Below are positions 19,989 to 28,852 of a stretch of 64,000 nucleotides of DNA, piece after piece. The first letter of the stretch is position 1. Each line of letters begins with the position of its first letter. Under the pieces are notes generated by a model. The model did not search any database and was not told where the DNA came from. It saw nothing but the letters and a program-made list of their open reading frames with translations. A program made the position numbers and the translations under genes. The stretch covers positions 62,001 through 126,000 of the forward strand of contig CM000694.1 of NCBI GenBank assembly GCA_000149225.2, written 5' to 3'. Source of the DNA: Lachancea kluyveri NRRL Y-12651. Its lineage: Eukaryota > Ascomycota > Saccharomycetes > Saccharomycetales > Saccharomycetaceae.

Positions 19989-22757
19989 TTAATAATAGTT
20001 CGGAAATGCACTTGTACTCCAATCTCCTTCTACGAGGCTAAAATATTTCAGGATATCTGTATCGAATGATTCAAAAATAGTTTCCTGACCAGAAGGCACA
20101 GAGCTTGAAACATTCTGATTTGCGGAAGTAATCGGATTACTGCCATCTAAAATGTTCGTGAGATTTGAATTTTGATCTCTCTTACCTGTATCTATTAAAC
20201 TGAGAGCATCAAGAGTACTTTGTATCCGTTGGAATACGCTCGTCTCCAAAGCACCAAATGTCTGCATGTTGTATAATTTTTCCTTGATGAATTTGGAGTC
20301 CTCCACGTTGATTCCCCACTTGAATAACACCCTATTCGAAACCGATGTAGGGATCTCGCGTCCGCTGAGTTTGTAATCCCAAAACTTATTTGTCGCTTCA
20401 ACAAGTTTGCCAGCTTCTATGAAATGAAGAAGGTACTTGAACAGACATGTAACCTTATAACAGCCAAAATATTCGTGAGACAATTTTTTTGAGGACAGAT
20501 TCACTAGCATTTGTAGTACGTCGCATAGATTGATTCTCAACTGGATAATCGATTCAAGCTTGCGACTTATAGATGAATGAGACGTATCATTGTAAAGGAA
20601 GCTTTTAGAGTCAATCTCCTGCAAGAGCTTACTTTCGCTATAAAGGCTTCTCAAAATGATGCTAGTTAAACTAACCATCACTCTAGTTAGTGCAAGCTGA
20701 ACCGTCTTGTTTACCGAGTACCTTAAATGTAGCGGAACGCTTTGATCAAGTTCACCACTCAGTAATTTTTTTAGTAATTTGACTAGCTCAAAGCAGTACT
20801 TGCAAGATTTCAATAAGAATTTTTGATAGAATGCCAGATATTTGAAAGGATTGTAGCTATTCAAATTTTCGAAGTAAATCGATAGCGCACTCGTAACATT
20901 TAGCAATACTAGTCGTCCCAATATGTTATTAGTAAAGTTTTTAGCATTATAAACTTCTCCAAAATCTATTTTTGTTTCCCGTTCAAAGCAAGGCAGAGTA
21001 ACCAAATTGTTGGAATTCGCCTCTTTCTGTAACCGTGAAAGAGGGAAATCGACCTTCAGTACCTCTTCACCCTTCGATAGCAATGTTTCGATTTTGGAAA
21101 GAGATATGGCACCATTAGCAGGACTGCAGATGGTGTTCAGTTCCGTCAAAACAGCTGCCACCTGATATTCCTTGAGAAGCAGTTCGTGAGTTGAAATATC
21201 AAAATGATTTTCCTCATCCATATCCTTTATCACCGTCGTTAAGTAGTCAAGGTTGTGGTCGCTTCTTTTTAAAAAATTATTCATCAGGTTACTCATGGTG
21301 CTTTCGTCACAACCATTGGGTAGAAGCTCATTCACATTTGCGGATATCATACTTAGCCACAGTTTCCTCCTATAGTTCAGTAATGACTTTCCAAACTTTG
21401 AGGGGTCCACAAGTTGAGAATAGGTAGACGGATCTTTATATAACCCAAGAATTAAAGCCAACTGTGAGATAGAGCCTAGCATAAGAAGGGATTGTTGAGG
21501 CAACAGCACATTTTCATCATCTGGCGCCAAATACTCGCATGCCCTCAGATATAACAAACAACATAAGCAGTTTTCATTTGCAAACTTCAGAACGTTCAGA
21601 ACACATAAACATTTCTGTACCAAGACTAAAACTTCTGCACGCATTTCATTTTCATCAAAAATTCTGAGTACAGTAGCGGTGTCTGCCAAATATGGGTCTG
21701 TTTTCAAATTCAGTGACATGCTAGACATCTTTAATACTACTAGAAGTATGGCCAAGTTCTCGAGTTTCCTGCGAATGTCGTCATTCTTAAACTCCAGTTT
21801 GTAACGAGCAGACTGTTGATCTTCAATCAGGATGCTCCATATTGTCTTTTCAAAAGATGGAATATCCATAAATGGATAAAATGCGTATATGGATCGATAA
21901 AAATGCTTCAAGTAGAATTTGACAGCCTGAACACTCGGTAACGCCAGTTCGATTTCGTGAATTAAGGGTTTCAAAAGTGATGGAAACTCTGATCCAAGAA
22001 TATCCTCTAGGTTGTAGCAATTGTCAAAAAGAATCAAAGGACCACATTTACTGTTGATTCTGGTTTTATTTTGGACTCTCCTCTGTAATACGTTTTCTAG
22101 AAATGCATGTATCGGAATTTCTTTTGGGGCTTTCTGTGCCTTGTCTGCTGCTCCTAGTTCCTCTCCCCTGTTTTCAGAAGAAATTGTATCATTTCTGAGA
22201 CTTTCTTCATGTAAATCAGTGAATGTGAAACCGTATATTGATCCACATAATGCCCTTAGATACGAGTCTCGTTGTAGAGTAGCCATGATCGAAAAGGGTT
22301 TATGCAGACACTTCATTTGCTCGTGCATAACAATAGTCTCTTGGATGTTGTTCAGGTTGACCATCATCTCACTGCCATTTCTTACAGTTTCGGTAGAAGC
22401 AGTACAGTTGTTTGTTTTTGGGTCAGGAACACTATCAGATCTTAAGGAACAGCTAGCGGCCTCAGTCTCGGCTTCGGCCTCACTGCTACCAGCACCTTGA
22501 GCCTTTAGTTTCCAATACTCCAACTCTCTTTGCAAAAGTTCAATTGTTTCGGAAACCTTGCTCGATTTTCTTGGAGCGGGTTGACGTTCAATATCATACA
22601 CACAGGTAAGTCCTTGTTCAGCGCATTGAATACAACACGGTCTCTGCTTATCACACTTAATCTTTCTTCGCCGACATTCCAGGCACACAAAGGAAAGTCT
22701 ATTACGCTTTTGAACCTTGCCAACCGAGTATTCCATGGGCTTTTTCAATGGATCCAT
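19989..22757 (-). CDS. Oaf1/Pip2-like Zn2Cys6 transcription factor, tandem copy B
   Basis: A 922-residue paralog of copy A in the same orientation. The zinc cluster is C25, C28, C35, C42, C45, C52, with KRNRLSFVCLECRRRKIKCDK around it, followed by RQPAPRKSSKVSETIELLQ and LEYWKLKAQG. Shared blocks with copy A include KPFSIMATLQRDSYLRALCGSIYG, GLYKDPSTYSQLVDP, NYRRKLWLS, ELLPNG and DYKLSGREIPTSVSN. The acidic-aromatic end (DTDILKYFSLVEGDW) is a candidate activation segment. The gene is divergent from YOR1 across 564 bp that contain a CGG/CCG cluster 65-100 bp from its own ATG, so autoregulation and control of YOR1 are natural hypotheses. It is closest by eye to the Oaf1/Pip2 family, not to the Pdr1/Yrr1 family. 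Confidence 0.82.
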   Translation of the reverse strand: MDPLKKPMEYSVGKVQKRNRLSFVCLECRRRKIKCDKQRPCCIQCAEQGLTCVYDIERQPAPRKSSKVSETIELLQRELEYWKLKAQGAGSSEAEAETEAASCSLRSDSVPDPKTNNCTASTETVRNGSEMMVNLNNIQETIVMHEQMKCLHKPFSIMATLQRDSYLRALCGSIYGFTFTDLHEESLRNDTISSENRGEELGAADKAQKAPKEIPIHAFLENVLQRRVQNKTRINSKCGPLILFDNCYNLEDILGSEFPSLLKPLIHEIELALPSVQAVKFYLKHFYRSIYAFYPFMDIPSFEKTIWSILIEDQQSARYKLEFKNDDIRRKLENLAILLVVLKMSSMSLNLKTDPYLADTATVLRIFDENEMRAEVLVLVQKCLCVLNVLKFANENCLCCLLYLRACEYLAPDDENVLLPQQSLLMLGSISQLALILGLYKDPSTYSQLVDPSKFGKSLLNYRRKLWLSMISANVNELLPNGCDESTMSNLMNNFLKRSDHNLDYLTTVIKDMDEENHFDISTHELLLKEYQVAAVLTELNTICSPANGAISLSKIETLLSKGEEVLKVDFPLSRLQKEANSNNLVTLPCFERETKIDFGEVYNAKNFTNNILGRLVLLNVTSALSIYFENLNSYNPFKYLAFYQKFLLKSCKYCFELVKLLKKLLSGELDQSVPLHLRYSVNKTVQLALTRVMVSLTSIILRSLYSESKLLQEIDSKSFLYNDTSHSSISRKLESIIQLRINLCDVLQMLVNLSSKKLSHEYFGCYKVTCLFKYLLHFIEAGKLVEATNKFWDYKLSGREIPTSVSNRVLFKWGINVEDSKFIKEKLYNMQTFGALETSVFQRIQSTLDALSLIDTGKRDQNSNLTNILDGSNPITSANQNVSSSVPSGQETIFESFDTDILKYFSLVEGDWSTSAFPNYY

Positions 22758-22820
22758 CTAAGATTATAAATTCAATTAAAATACGGAAATAGCTTTTATA
22801 ATGGCGATGGTATCATTATA

Positions 22821-22858
22821 CGGCCATGCTCCATCCGTATTCGGCCGTACTGCGGCCG
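22821..22858. promoter_or_regulatory. Cluster of CGG/CCG triplets in the shared promoter of the Oaf1-like copy B and YOR1
   Basis: Within 38 bp there is CGG (22821), CCG (22835), and two CGGCCG palindromes (22842-22847 and 22853-22858), whose centres are 11 bp apart, about one helical turn. CGG half-sites are the hallmark of Zn2Cys6 binding. The spacing does not fit the oleate-response-element consensus, and no TCCGCGGA/TCCGTGGA drug-response element was found. The factor is therefore unknown. Confidence 0.5.
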
Positions 22859-22987
22859 AGGATCGTCATTCGTGAGTTGTCATTGTAACAAACGAAAGAA
22901 TAAGGGCAGGTAGGTGACACATGTTGAAACGTCTGGTTCTGTAGGCTCTTATTTTTTTTTTTAAATTTAAAAAGCTCTATCGATCTC

Positions 22988-23025
22988 TTGCCGTATGGTA
23001 TCTTCCTGCGGTTCTTCTACGGCAA
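22988..23025. promoter_or_regulatory. Inverted repeat TTGCCGTA / TACGGCAA in the YOR1 promoter
   Basis: TTGCCGTA (22988-22995) and its exact reverse complement TACGGCAA (23018-23025) flank 22 bp that include a CGG. A pair of CGG half-sites in this arrangement could be a regulator site. A TATA box (TATAAAAT) follows at 23190-23197, 125 bp before the YOR1 ATG. Confidence 0.4.
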
Positions 23026-23321
23026 ACCATATGCCACTTGGACTGGAAGTAACGGAGAGTCTTTTTACCCGTCTTCCGCAGTGCCAAGCGGCAAAAATTC
23101 AGCAAATCTCATCGACGTGCAGCCAGGGCGTGTACTTTTTAGCAATCAAGTTTAGAAAAAGCATTTCTAAGCAAGTGCCACTCTTTTGCTATAAAATACT
23201 GCACTACATCTTTCGCTTCGAACTTTAAGCTGGCAGCTACATTTTCTTTCTTATAGTACTTACCTTTACTTCTCCGGTGTGATACTTGAAAGAGTAAACT
23301 TCAATAGCCAGACTACCAGTA

Positions 23322-26300
23322 ATGACACCGAATAGTGATTCCTTTACAAGTTCAGACGCATCTGAAAAAGATGGTGTCATTCACATCACACCCGAAAATG
23401 CTCCCCAGCAAGAAAGAGAAGCTATTTCTCACTCTCACCCCTTGCCTGTGCAGGATCGAGATAACGATAGCGATATAGACAAAAACAAACCGAACACTTT
23501 TTTGAACAGCGATGACCTGGAAAAAGTTACAGACTCACAAATATATCCTCAAAAACGTTTATTCAGTTTCCTTCACTCCAAAAAGATTCCTCCTATACCA
23601 CAGCCTGAAGAAAGAAAAGTCTATCCCCTTTATCATACGAACATCATTTACAGGATATTTTTTTGGTGGGTATTTCCCATTATGAGAGTTGGCTATAAGA
23701 GAACTCTACAACCTAACGATTTGTGGGCTATGGATGATCGCATTTCTATCGAAACTCTTTACAAGGATTTCACTCGTCATCTGAATAGATACATTAAAAA
23801 AGCACGAGAAGATTACCTAAAGGAACATCCAGATGCTACAGAAGAGGAGTTGAGTGAAATTAGTTTACCAAAGTTAACGCTTCTGAAAACCTTACTTTGG
23901 ACTTTTAAGTGGCAGTTTTCCCTGGGCGTCTTAGCAATGTGTTTTTCAAATGCTGCATCGGCATTTAACCCTATGTTAACAAAGAGGTTGATCACTTTCG
24001 TCGGAACAAAAGCACTTGACCCTAGTCTGCCTGTAAACAAAGGTGTTGGGTATGCTATCGGGTCTTGCTTAATTATGCTGACTAACGGTGTTCTTTTCAA
24101 TCATTTTTTTCACAACTCTATGATGACAGGTTCTCAAGCCAAGGCAATTTTAATTAAAGCTATCTTGGACAAATCTTTCAAGTTATCTGGCTATTCAAAG
24201 CACAAATTTCCAAACGGTAAAATAACTTCTTTAATGACTACTGATTTGTCGAGGTTAGAACTTGCTTTGGTATTTCAACCTTTTCTCGTTGCATTTCCTG
24301 TTTCAGTAATTATTTGCATTGTTTTGTTAATTGTCAACTTGGGGCCAATTGCTCTTGTTGGGATTGGTATTTTTATCATGTCTGTTTTCATTGCAGTACT
24401 AACTTTTAAAAGGATGATTAAAGTTAGAGTTAGTGCAAATGCATTTACTGATCGTCGTGTTACTTTCATGAGGGAGATTCTAAGCAGCATGAAAATGATT
24501 AAATACTACGCCTGGGAAGACGCTTACGAAGAAAATGTAGAAGAGCAGAGATCGAAAGAAATTAGACGCGTGAGAATCATGCAGCTAACCAGAAATTTTG
24601 TTACCGCCATGGCCATTGCATTACCCAACATCTCATCTATGGTTACCTTTCTAGCAATGTACAAGGTTAGAAATAACGGAAGAAGCCCAAGCAACATCTT
24701 TTCTTCTTTGTCCCTTTTTCAAGTGCTAAGTATCCAAATGTTCTTCCTACCGATGGCTTTAAGCACAGGTATTGATGGTTTGATAGCATTGAATCGTATC
24801 CAAGGTTTATTAGAAACTGCTGAAGAAATTCAAGATGTCGATCAAGAGTCATCACCCACTTCTGACAAGAATACTGCTTTGCAACTAGTAGATGCCTCTT
24901 TTGAATGGGAGAACTTTGAAGTAGAAGATGCCAAGGAAACTGCTAAGGAGAAGGGAGAAGCATTCGAAGAAAAACCAAAGGGCGCAAATGTTGATGCTTT
25001 TGCAAGCTCAGAGAAGGCTTCATTCTCAGGTTTCAAAAATTTAAATTTCCAAATTCAGAAAGGAGAGCTTGTCATCATCACCGGTTCCATTGGTACCGGT
25101 AAGTCTTCTTTGTTGAATGCTTTAGCAGGATTCATGAAAAAGACAGAAGGTGACATTTTCAAAAATGGATCTCTATTGCTGTGTGGCTATCCTTGGATCC
25201 AAAACACTACGGTCCGCGACAATATTTTATTTGGATCCTCTTTTGACGATGTTAGATATAAGGAAGTCATCCGCGTTTGTGCCTTGCAAGCAGACTTGGA
25301 CATTCTGCCTGCTGGCGACTTCACAGAGATTGGTGAACGTGGTATCACGTTGTCGGGTGGCCAGAAAGCACGTATAAACCTGGCAAGAAGTGTTTACAAA
25401 AGTATGGACATCTATCTGTTCGATGACGTTCTTAGTGCAGTCGATGCTCGTGTTGGGAAGCATATTATGGATGAATGTTTGATGGGGATGCTAGACGGAA
25501 AGACGAGAATTCTAGCCACGCACCAATTGAGCCTGATCGAGCGAGCTTCCAGAGTGATTTTCCTAGGAGCGGGTGGATCTTTTGATATCGGTACAGTCGA
25601 AGAACTGAAAGAGAGGAATTCTGGCTTTGTGAAGCTTATGGAATTTTCCACCCAAACTAAAAGCGCAAATCAAAGAGAAGAAGTCGACGATCATGCGGAG
25701 GAAAATTTGGGTCAAAATTGCCAGCAAGAGATTGCTAAGTTAGAGAAGCAGATTTCAAAAAAATCTAATAGTGAAAAGACTACAACTGACGGTCGTTTGA
25801 TATCAAAAGAAGAACGGGCTGTTAATAGTATCAATTTGAAAATTTACAAGGAGTATATTGTGACGGGGTGTGGCAAAAAGGGTATTTTTACACTTCCAAT
25901 ATATTTCTTCTTAATTGTGGCCACCACGTTTACAACATTATTTTCTTCTGTTTGGCTATCGTTTTGGACTGAGAATAAGTTTCCCGGAAGATCAAGTGGA
26001 TTCTACATCGGACTCTACATTTTCTTCGTATTTGTCAACTATTTCTTTATGAGTCTCCAGTTTACTATTCTGTGCTATATTGGGCTCGCTGCCTCCAAAT
26101 GGCTAAATCTAAAGGCTGTGAAAAGATTACTACATACGCCCATGAGCTTTATGGACACAACTCCACTAGGCCGGGTATTGAACAGATTTACAAAAGATAC
26201 CGATACCTTGGATAATGAGTTAACGGAAAGTGTTCGTCTTTTTGTTTACCAAACAGCCAACATTGCAGGTGTCATCATCATGTGTATTATTTATTTGCCA

Positions 26301-27641
26301 TGGTTTGCTATCGCTGTCCCTTTTCTGGGCTTGATTTTCATTATAGTTGCAGATCATTATCAAAGTTCAGGTAGAGAGATCAAGAGGCTAGAAGCCGTTC
26401 AGAGATCATTCGTCTACAACAATTTCAACGAAGTCTTGAGTGGAATGGATACTATTAAAGCCTATAAGTCTGAGAACAGGTTTCTAATGAAGTCTGACTT
26501 CTTAATTAACAGGATGAGCGAAGCAGGCTATTTGGTAGTCGCAGTTCAAAGGTGGGTTTCTATTTCTTTAGATATGATCGCTGTTGCTTTTGCGTTGATT
26601 ATTACCTTGTTGTGTGTCACCAGGCAATTTGACATTTCAGCAGCCTCTGTCGGTGTGCTATTAACCTATGTTTTGCAACTACCGGGTTTGTTGAATGGTT
26701 TACTACGTGCAATGACCCAGGCAGAAAATGACATGAACAGTGTTGAAAGAATTGTAAACTATGCTACCGAGCTGCCTCAAGAGGCAGCATACAGGAAGCC
26801 AGAGATGACACCACAAGAACCATGGCCGAGCAACGGTGAAGTTGTCTTTGACAACGTGTCACTATCCTATAGGCCTGGGCTACCTTTGGTTTTAAAGGGA
26901 GTCTCGCTCAACATAAAAGGCGGGGAAAAGATTGGTATCTGCGGCAGGACTGGTGCCGGAAAGTCGACTATTATGAGCGCGTTATATAGACTTTGTGAAC
27001 TGAATGAGGGTAGGGTATTGATTGACGGCGTGGACACAAGCAAACTGGGGCTCTATGACCTGCGTCGGAAGCTTTCCATCATCCCACAAGACCCAGTGCT
27101 ATTCAAGGGTAGCATTAGGAAAAACCTGGACCCGTTCGGCGAGCGTGAGGATGAAGAGCTCTGGAGTGCACTGGTGAGGAGCGGAACTATCGAAGCAGAA
27201 GAGGTCGAAAAAGTCAAAAATCAGCACCGAGATGAAAGTGGTAGCTCCACAGGCCTCCACAAATTTCACCTGGACCAGGAAGTGGAGGACGATGGTACAA
27301 ACTTCTCATTGGGTGAAAGACAGTTACTAGCATTAACGAGAGCGTTGGTGCGCCAATCCAAGATCTTGATCTTGGACGAGGCTACATCATCGGTGGACCA
27401 CGAAACAGACGCTAAAATCCAGTCGCTCATCGCGCAGGAATTCAACAGGTGCACAATTCTATGCATTGCACACAGGCTAAAAACGATTCTAAACTATGAC
27501 CGTCTCGTCGTATTGGACAACGGGACCGTTAAGGAGTTCGACACTCCCCGGAGCCTCTTTCGCATAAAGGACACTATTTTTAGAGAGATGTGCGACAAGT
27601 CTGGGATAAAGGCTGAAGACTTCCCTGGGGAGCAACCGTAG
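23322..27641 (+). CDS. YOR1: Yor1-type ABC multidrug transporter (ABCC/MRP family)
   Basis: Plasma-membrane full-size ABC exporter; S. cerevisiae Yor1 confers oligomycin and organic-anion resistance and affects phospholipid flip. The protein has 1,439 residues against 1,477. It has two membrane domains and two nucleotide-binding domains. NBD1 has Walker A GSIGTGKSS near residue 588, signature LSGGQKAR near 677 and IYLFDDVLSAVDA. NBD2 has Walker A GRTGAGKST near 1208, the degenerate signature FSLGERQ near 1328 and ILILDEATSSVD. The MRP-type start (YPLYHTNIIYRIFFWWVFPIMRVGYKRTLQPNDLW) is clear. The final ~600 bp are visibly richer in G+C than the first part, leading into the GC-rich intergenic island. 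It sits in the ancestral place between PXR1/PSE1 and BGL2. Confidence 0.95.
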   Translation: MTPNSDSFTSSDASEKDGVIHITPENAPQQEREAISHSHPLPVQDRDNDSDIDKNKPNTFLNSDDLEKVTDSQIYPQKRLFSFLHSKKIPPIPQPEERKVYPLYHTNIIYRIFFWWVFPIMRVGYKRTLQPNDLWAMDDRISIETLYKDFTRHLNRYIKKAREDYLKEHPDATEEELSEISLPKLTLLKTLLWTFKWQFSLGVLAMCFSNAASAFNPMLTKRLITFVGTKALDPSLPVNKGVGYAIGSCLIMLTNGVLFNHFFHNSMMTGSQAKAILIKAILDKSFKLSGYSKHKFPNGKITSLMTTDLSRLELALVFQPFLVAFPVSVIICIVLLIVNLGPIALVGIGIFIMSVFIAVLTFKRMIKVRVSANAFTDRRVTFMREILSSMKMIKYYAWEDAYEENVEEQRSKEIRRVRIMQLTRNFVTAMAIALPNISSMVTFLAMYKVRNNGRSPSNIFSSLSLFQVLSIQMFFLPMALSTGIDGLIALNRIQGLLETAEEIQDVDQESSPTSDKNTALQLVDASFEWENFEVEDAKETAKEKGEAFEEKPKGANVDAFASSEKASFSGFKNLNFQIQKGELVIITGSIGTGKSSLLNALAGFMKKTEGDIFKNGSLLLCGYPWIQNTTVRDNILFGSSFDDVRYKEVIRVCALQADLDILPAGDFTEIGERGITLSGGQKARINLARSVYKSMDIYLFDDVLSAVDARVGKHIMDECLMGMLDGKTRILATHQLSLIERASRVIFLGAGGSFDIGTVEELKERNSGFVKLMEFSTQTKSANQREEVDDHAEENLGQNCQQEIAKLEKQISKKSNSEKTTTDGRLISKEERAVNSINLKIYKEYIVTGCGKKGIFTLPIYFFLIVATTFTTLFSSVWLSFWTENKFPGRSSGFYIGLYIFFVFVNYFFMSLQFTILCYIGLAASKWLNLKAVKRLLHTPMSFMDTTPLGRVLNRFTKDTDTLDNELTESVRLFVYQTANIAGVIIMCIIYLPWFAIAVPFLGLIFIIVADHYQSSGREIKRLEAVQRSFVYNNFNEVLSGMDTIKAYKSENRFLMKSDFLINRMSEAGYLVVAVQRWVSISLDMIAVAFALIITLLCVTRQFDISAASVGVLLTYVLQLPGLLNGLLRAMTQAENDMNSVERIVNYATELPQEAAYRKPEMTPQEPWPSNGEVVFDNVSLSYRPGLPLVLKGVSLNIKGGEKIGICGRTGAGKSTIMSALYRLCELNEGRVLIDGVDTSKLGLYDLRRKLSIIPQDPVLFKGSIRKNLDPFGEREDEELWSALVRSGTIEAEEVEKVKNQHRDESGSSTGLHKFHLDQEVEDDGTNFSLGERQLLALTRALVRQSKILILDEATSSVDHETDAKIQSLIAQEFNRCTILCIAHRLKTILNYDRLVVLDNGTVKEFDTPRSLFRIKDTIFREMCDKSGIKAEDFPGEQP

Positions 27642-27699
27642 CAGCTCGATTTCGTTTAAATAGTGATAAATAATGCCAGTTAGTTTAATGCCGTTGCAC

Positions 27700-28045
27700 A
27701 GGTAACAGGGGAGGAATTCCTAGGCCTTCCGACGGGTCTCTGAAAATGAGGCCGTATCCGTGCGAACCGAGGTCTGGTGACTTCCCCACGCATACTTCTC
27801 CGGAGAGGAGGAGGGACGAGAACGCGTCTTTTCCGCATGGCGCTCGTCTGAGGCCTCCCACCCCACGCAGAAGCACCGGACGGCAGCTCAAGTCACGTGC
27901 ACATACACATACGGGTTCCACGCTGACCCGCACGCACACGCGCGGGTCAGAACTAAGCGCAAATGTGCATACCCCAGATTGCCCCAGGGGAATACACCCA
28001 CGCCCCCCCTAAAGCCCCCTCCTCCACCTCCCGCCGTCAACGGCA
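27700..28045. other. GC-rich island between YOR1 and the HMG-box gene
   Basis: About 350 bp are far richer in G+C than the rest of the window, with C-runs and CACACG-type stretches. Long open frames on both strands (27746-28012 plus, 27685-27939 minus) come from the scarcity of A/T-rich stops; their translations (Arg, Pro, Thr, His-rich) show no homology I recognise. Part of it carries stress-element motifs. Confidence 0.6.
27986..28020. promoter_or_regulatory. Three STRE core motifs (AGGGG/CCCCT) upstream of the HMG-box gene
   Basis: AGGGG at 27986-27990 and CCCCT at 28006-28010 and 28016-28020 lie within 35 bp, about 240-275 bp before the ATG. Msn2/Msn4 bind such elements in S. cerevisiae. 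In a GC-rich background some may be chance. A TATA box TATAAATA follows at 28184-28191. Confidence 0.4.
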
Positions 28046-28259
28046 ATCATATGATATATCCCTAATTTAGTTAATCAGCCCATCCTGCAAAAAAACCTTA
28101 ACGGGCTGCGAAAGGCTCCTTTGACAACAGCAAAAAAAAAAACTGCGCTCTTCTCGGGTACCTTGTTTCTCTCAACGGCCGCATATAAATAGGAGCCTAC
28201 ACAAACGTACACTGAAGAAATATTTTATAAAGCACTTTTGACTCCGGATACACGTGACC

Positions 28260-28800
28260 ATGCTGGTTATGGACAACAACGACGAAAATACAGGCGCTCT
28301 AACGCATTTCCCTGCTCTAGACTACTGGTTTACCGTGGGCGATCGCAACTCGGATCCCGAGTCTCAGGCTACCCCTGCAGGGCTTCCTGTTAAAATCGAA
28401 GAGCCGGATCGTAACTTACTGTTCGGCGGCTTCGACGCGAGACCTCTGTTGCAGCCCTCCACACCTTTGCTCTACTCTTCAAATTCCTCTGATACAGCTT
28501 CGTCTGACTCCGTCATGTTAGCAAACGCTAATGACAACTGGTTTGGCTGGACCAAGGAGAATGACGACGATGATGACCAGTTTCGTCTCACCACGCTCTC
28601 GGACGTAGAGGATTGTAGCTTTCCTATGTCAAAGCTGGAGATTTCACCTACAAGGACCATGGCTTTTCAACAACAGCCACAGCAAATCCAATTTCAACAA
28701 CCACAATTTCAGCATCCACAGCAACAACAACAACAACAACAACAACAACAGCCCAACCAGCTCCAGCTCCAGCTCCAGCTCCAGCTCCAGCTCCAGCTCC

Positions 28801-28852
<52 letters not shown>

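Noticed and set aside
22821-22858. Classic Pdr1/Pdr3 or oleate-response element in the YOR1 promoter
   Set aside because: CGG/CCG triplets are present, but the spacing and flanks match neither TCCGYGGA nor CGGN3TNAN9-12CCG.
27685-28012. Overlapping open frames on both strands downstream of YOR1 (84 and 88 codons)
   Set aside because: They arise from the GC-rich composition; translations are low-complexity Arg/Pro/Thr/His with no homology or promoter context.
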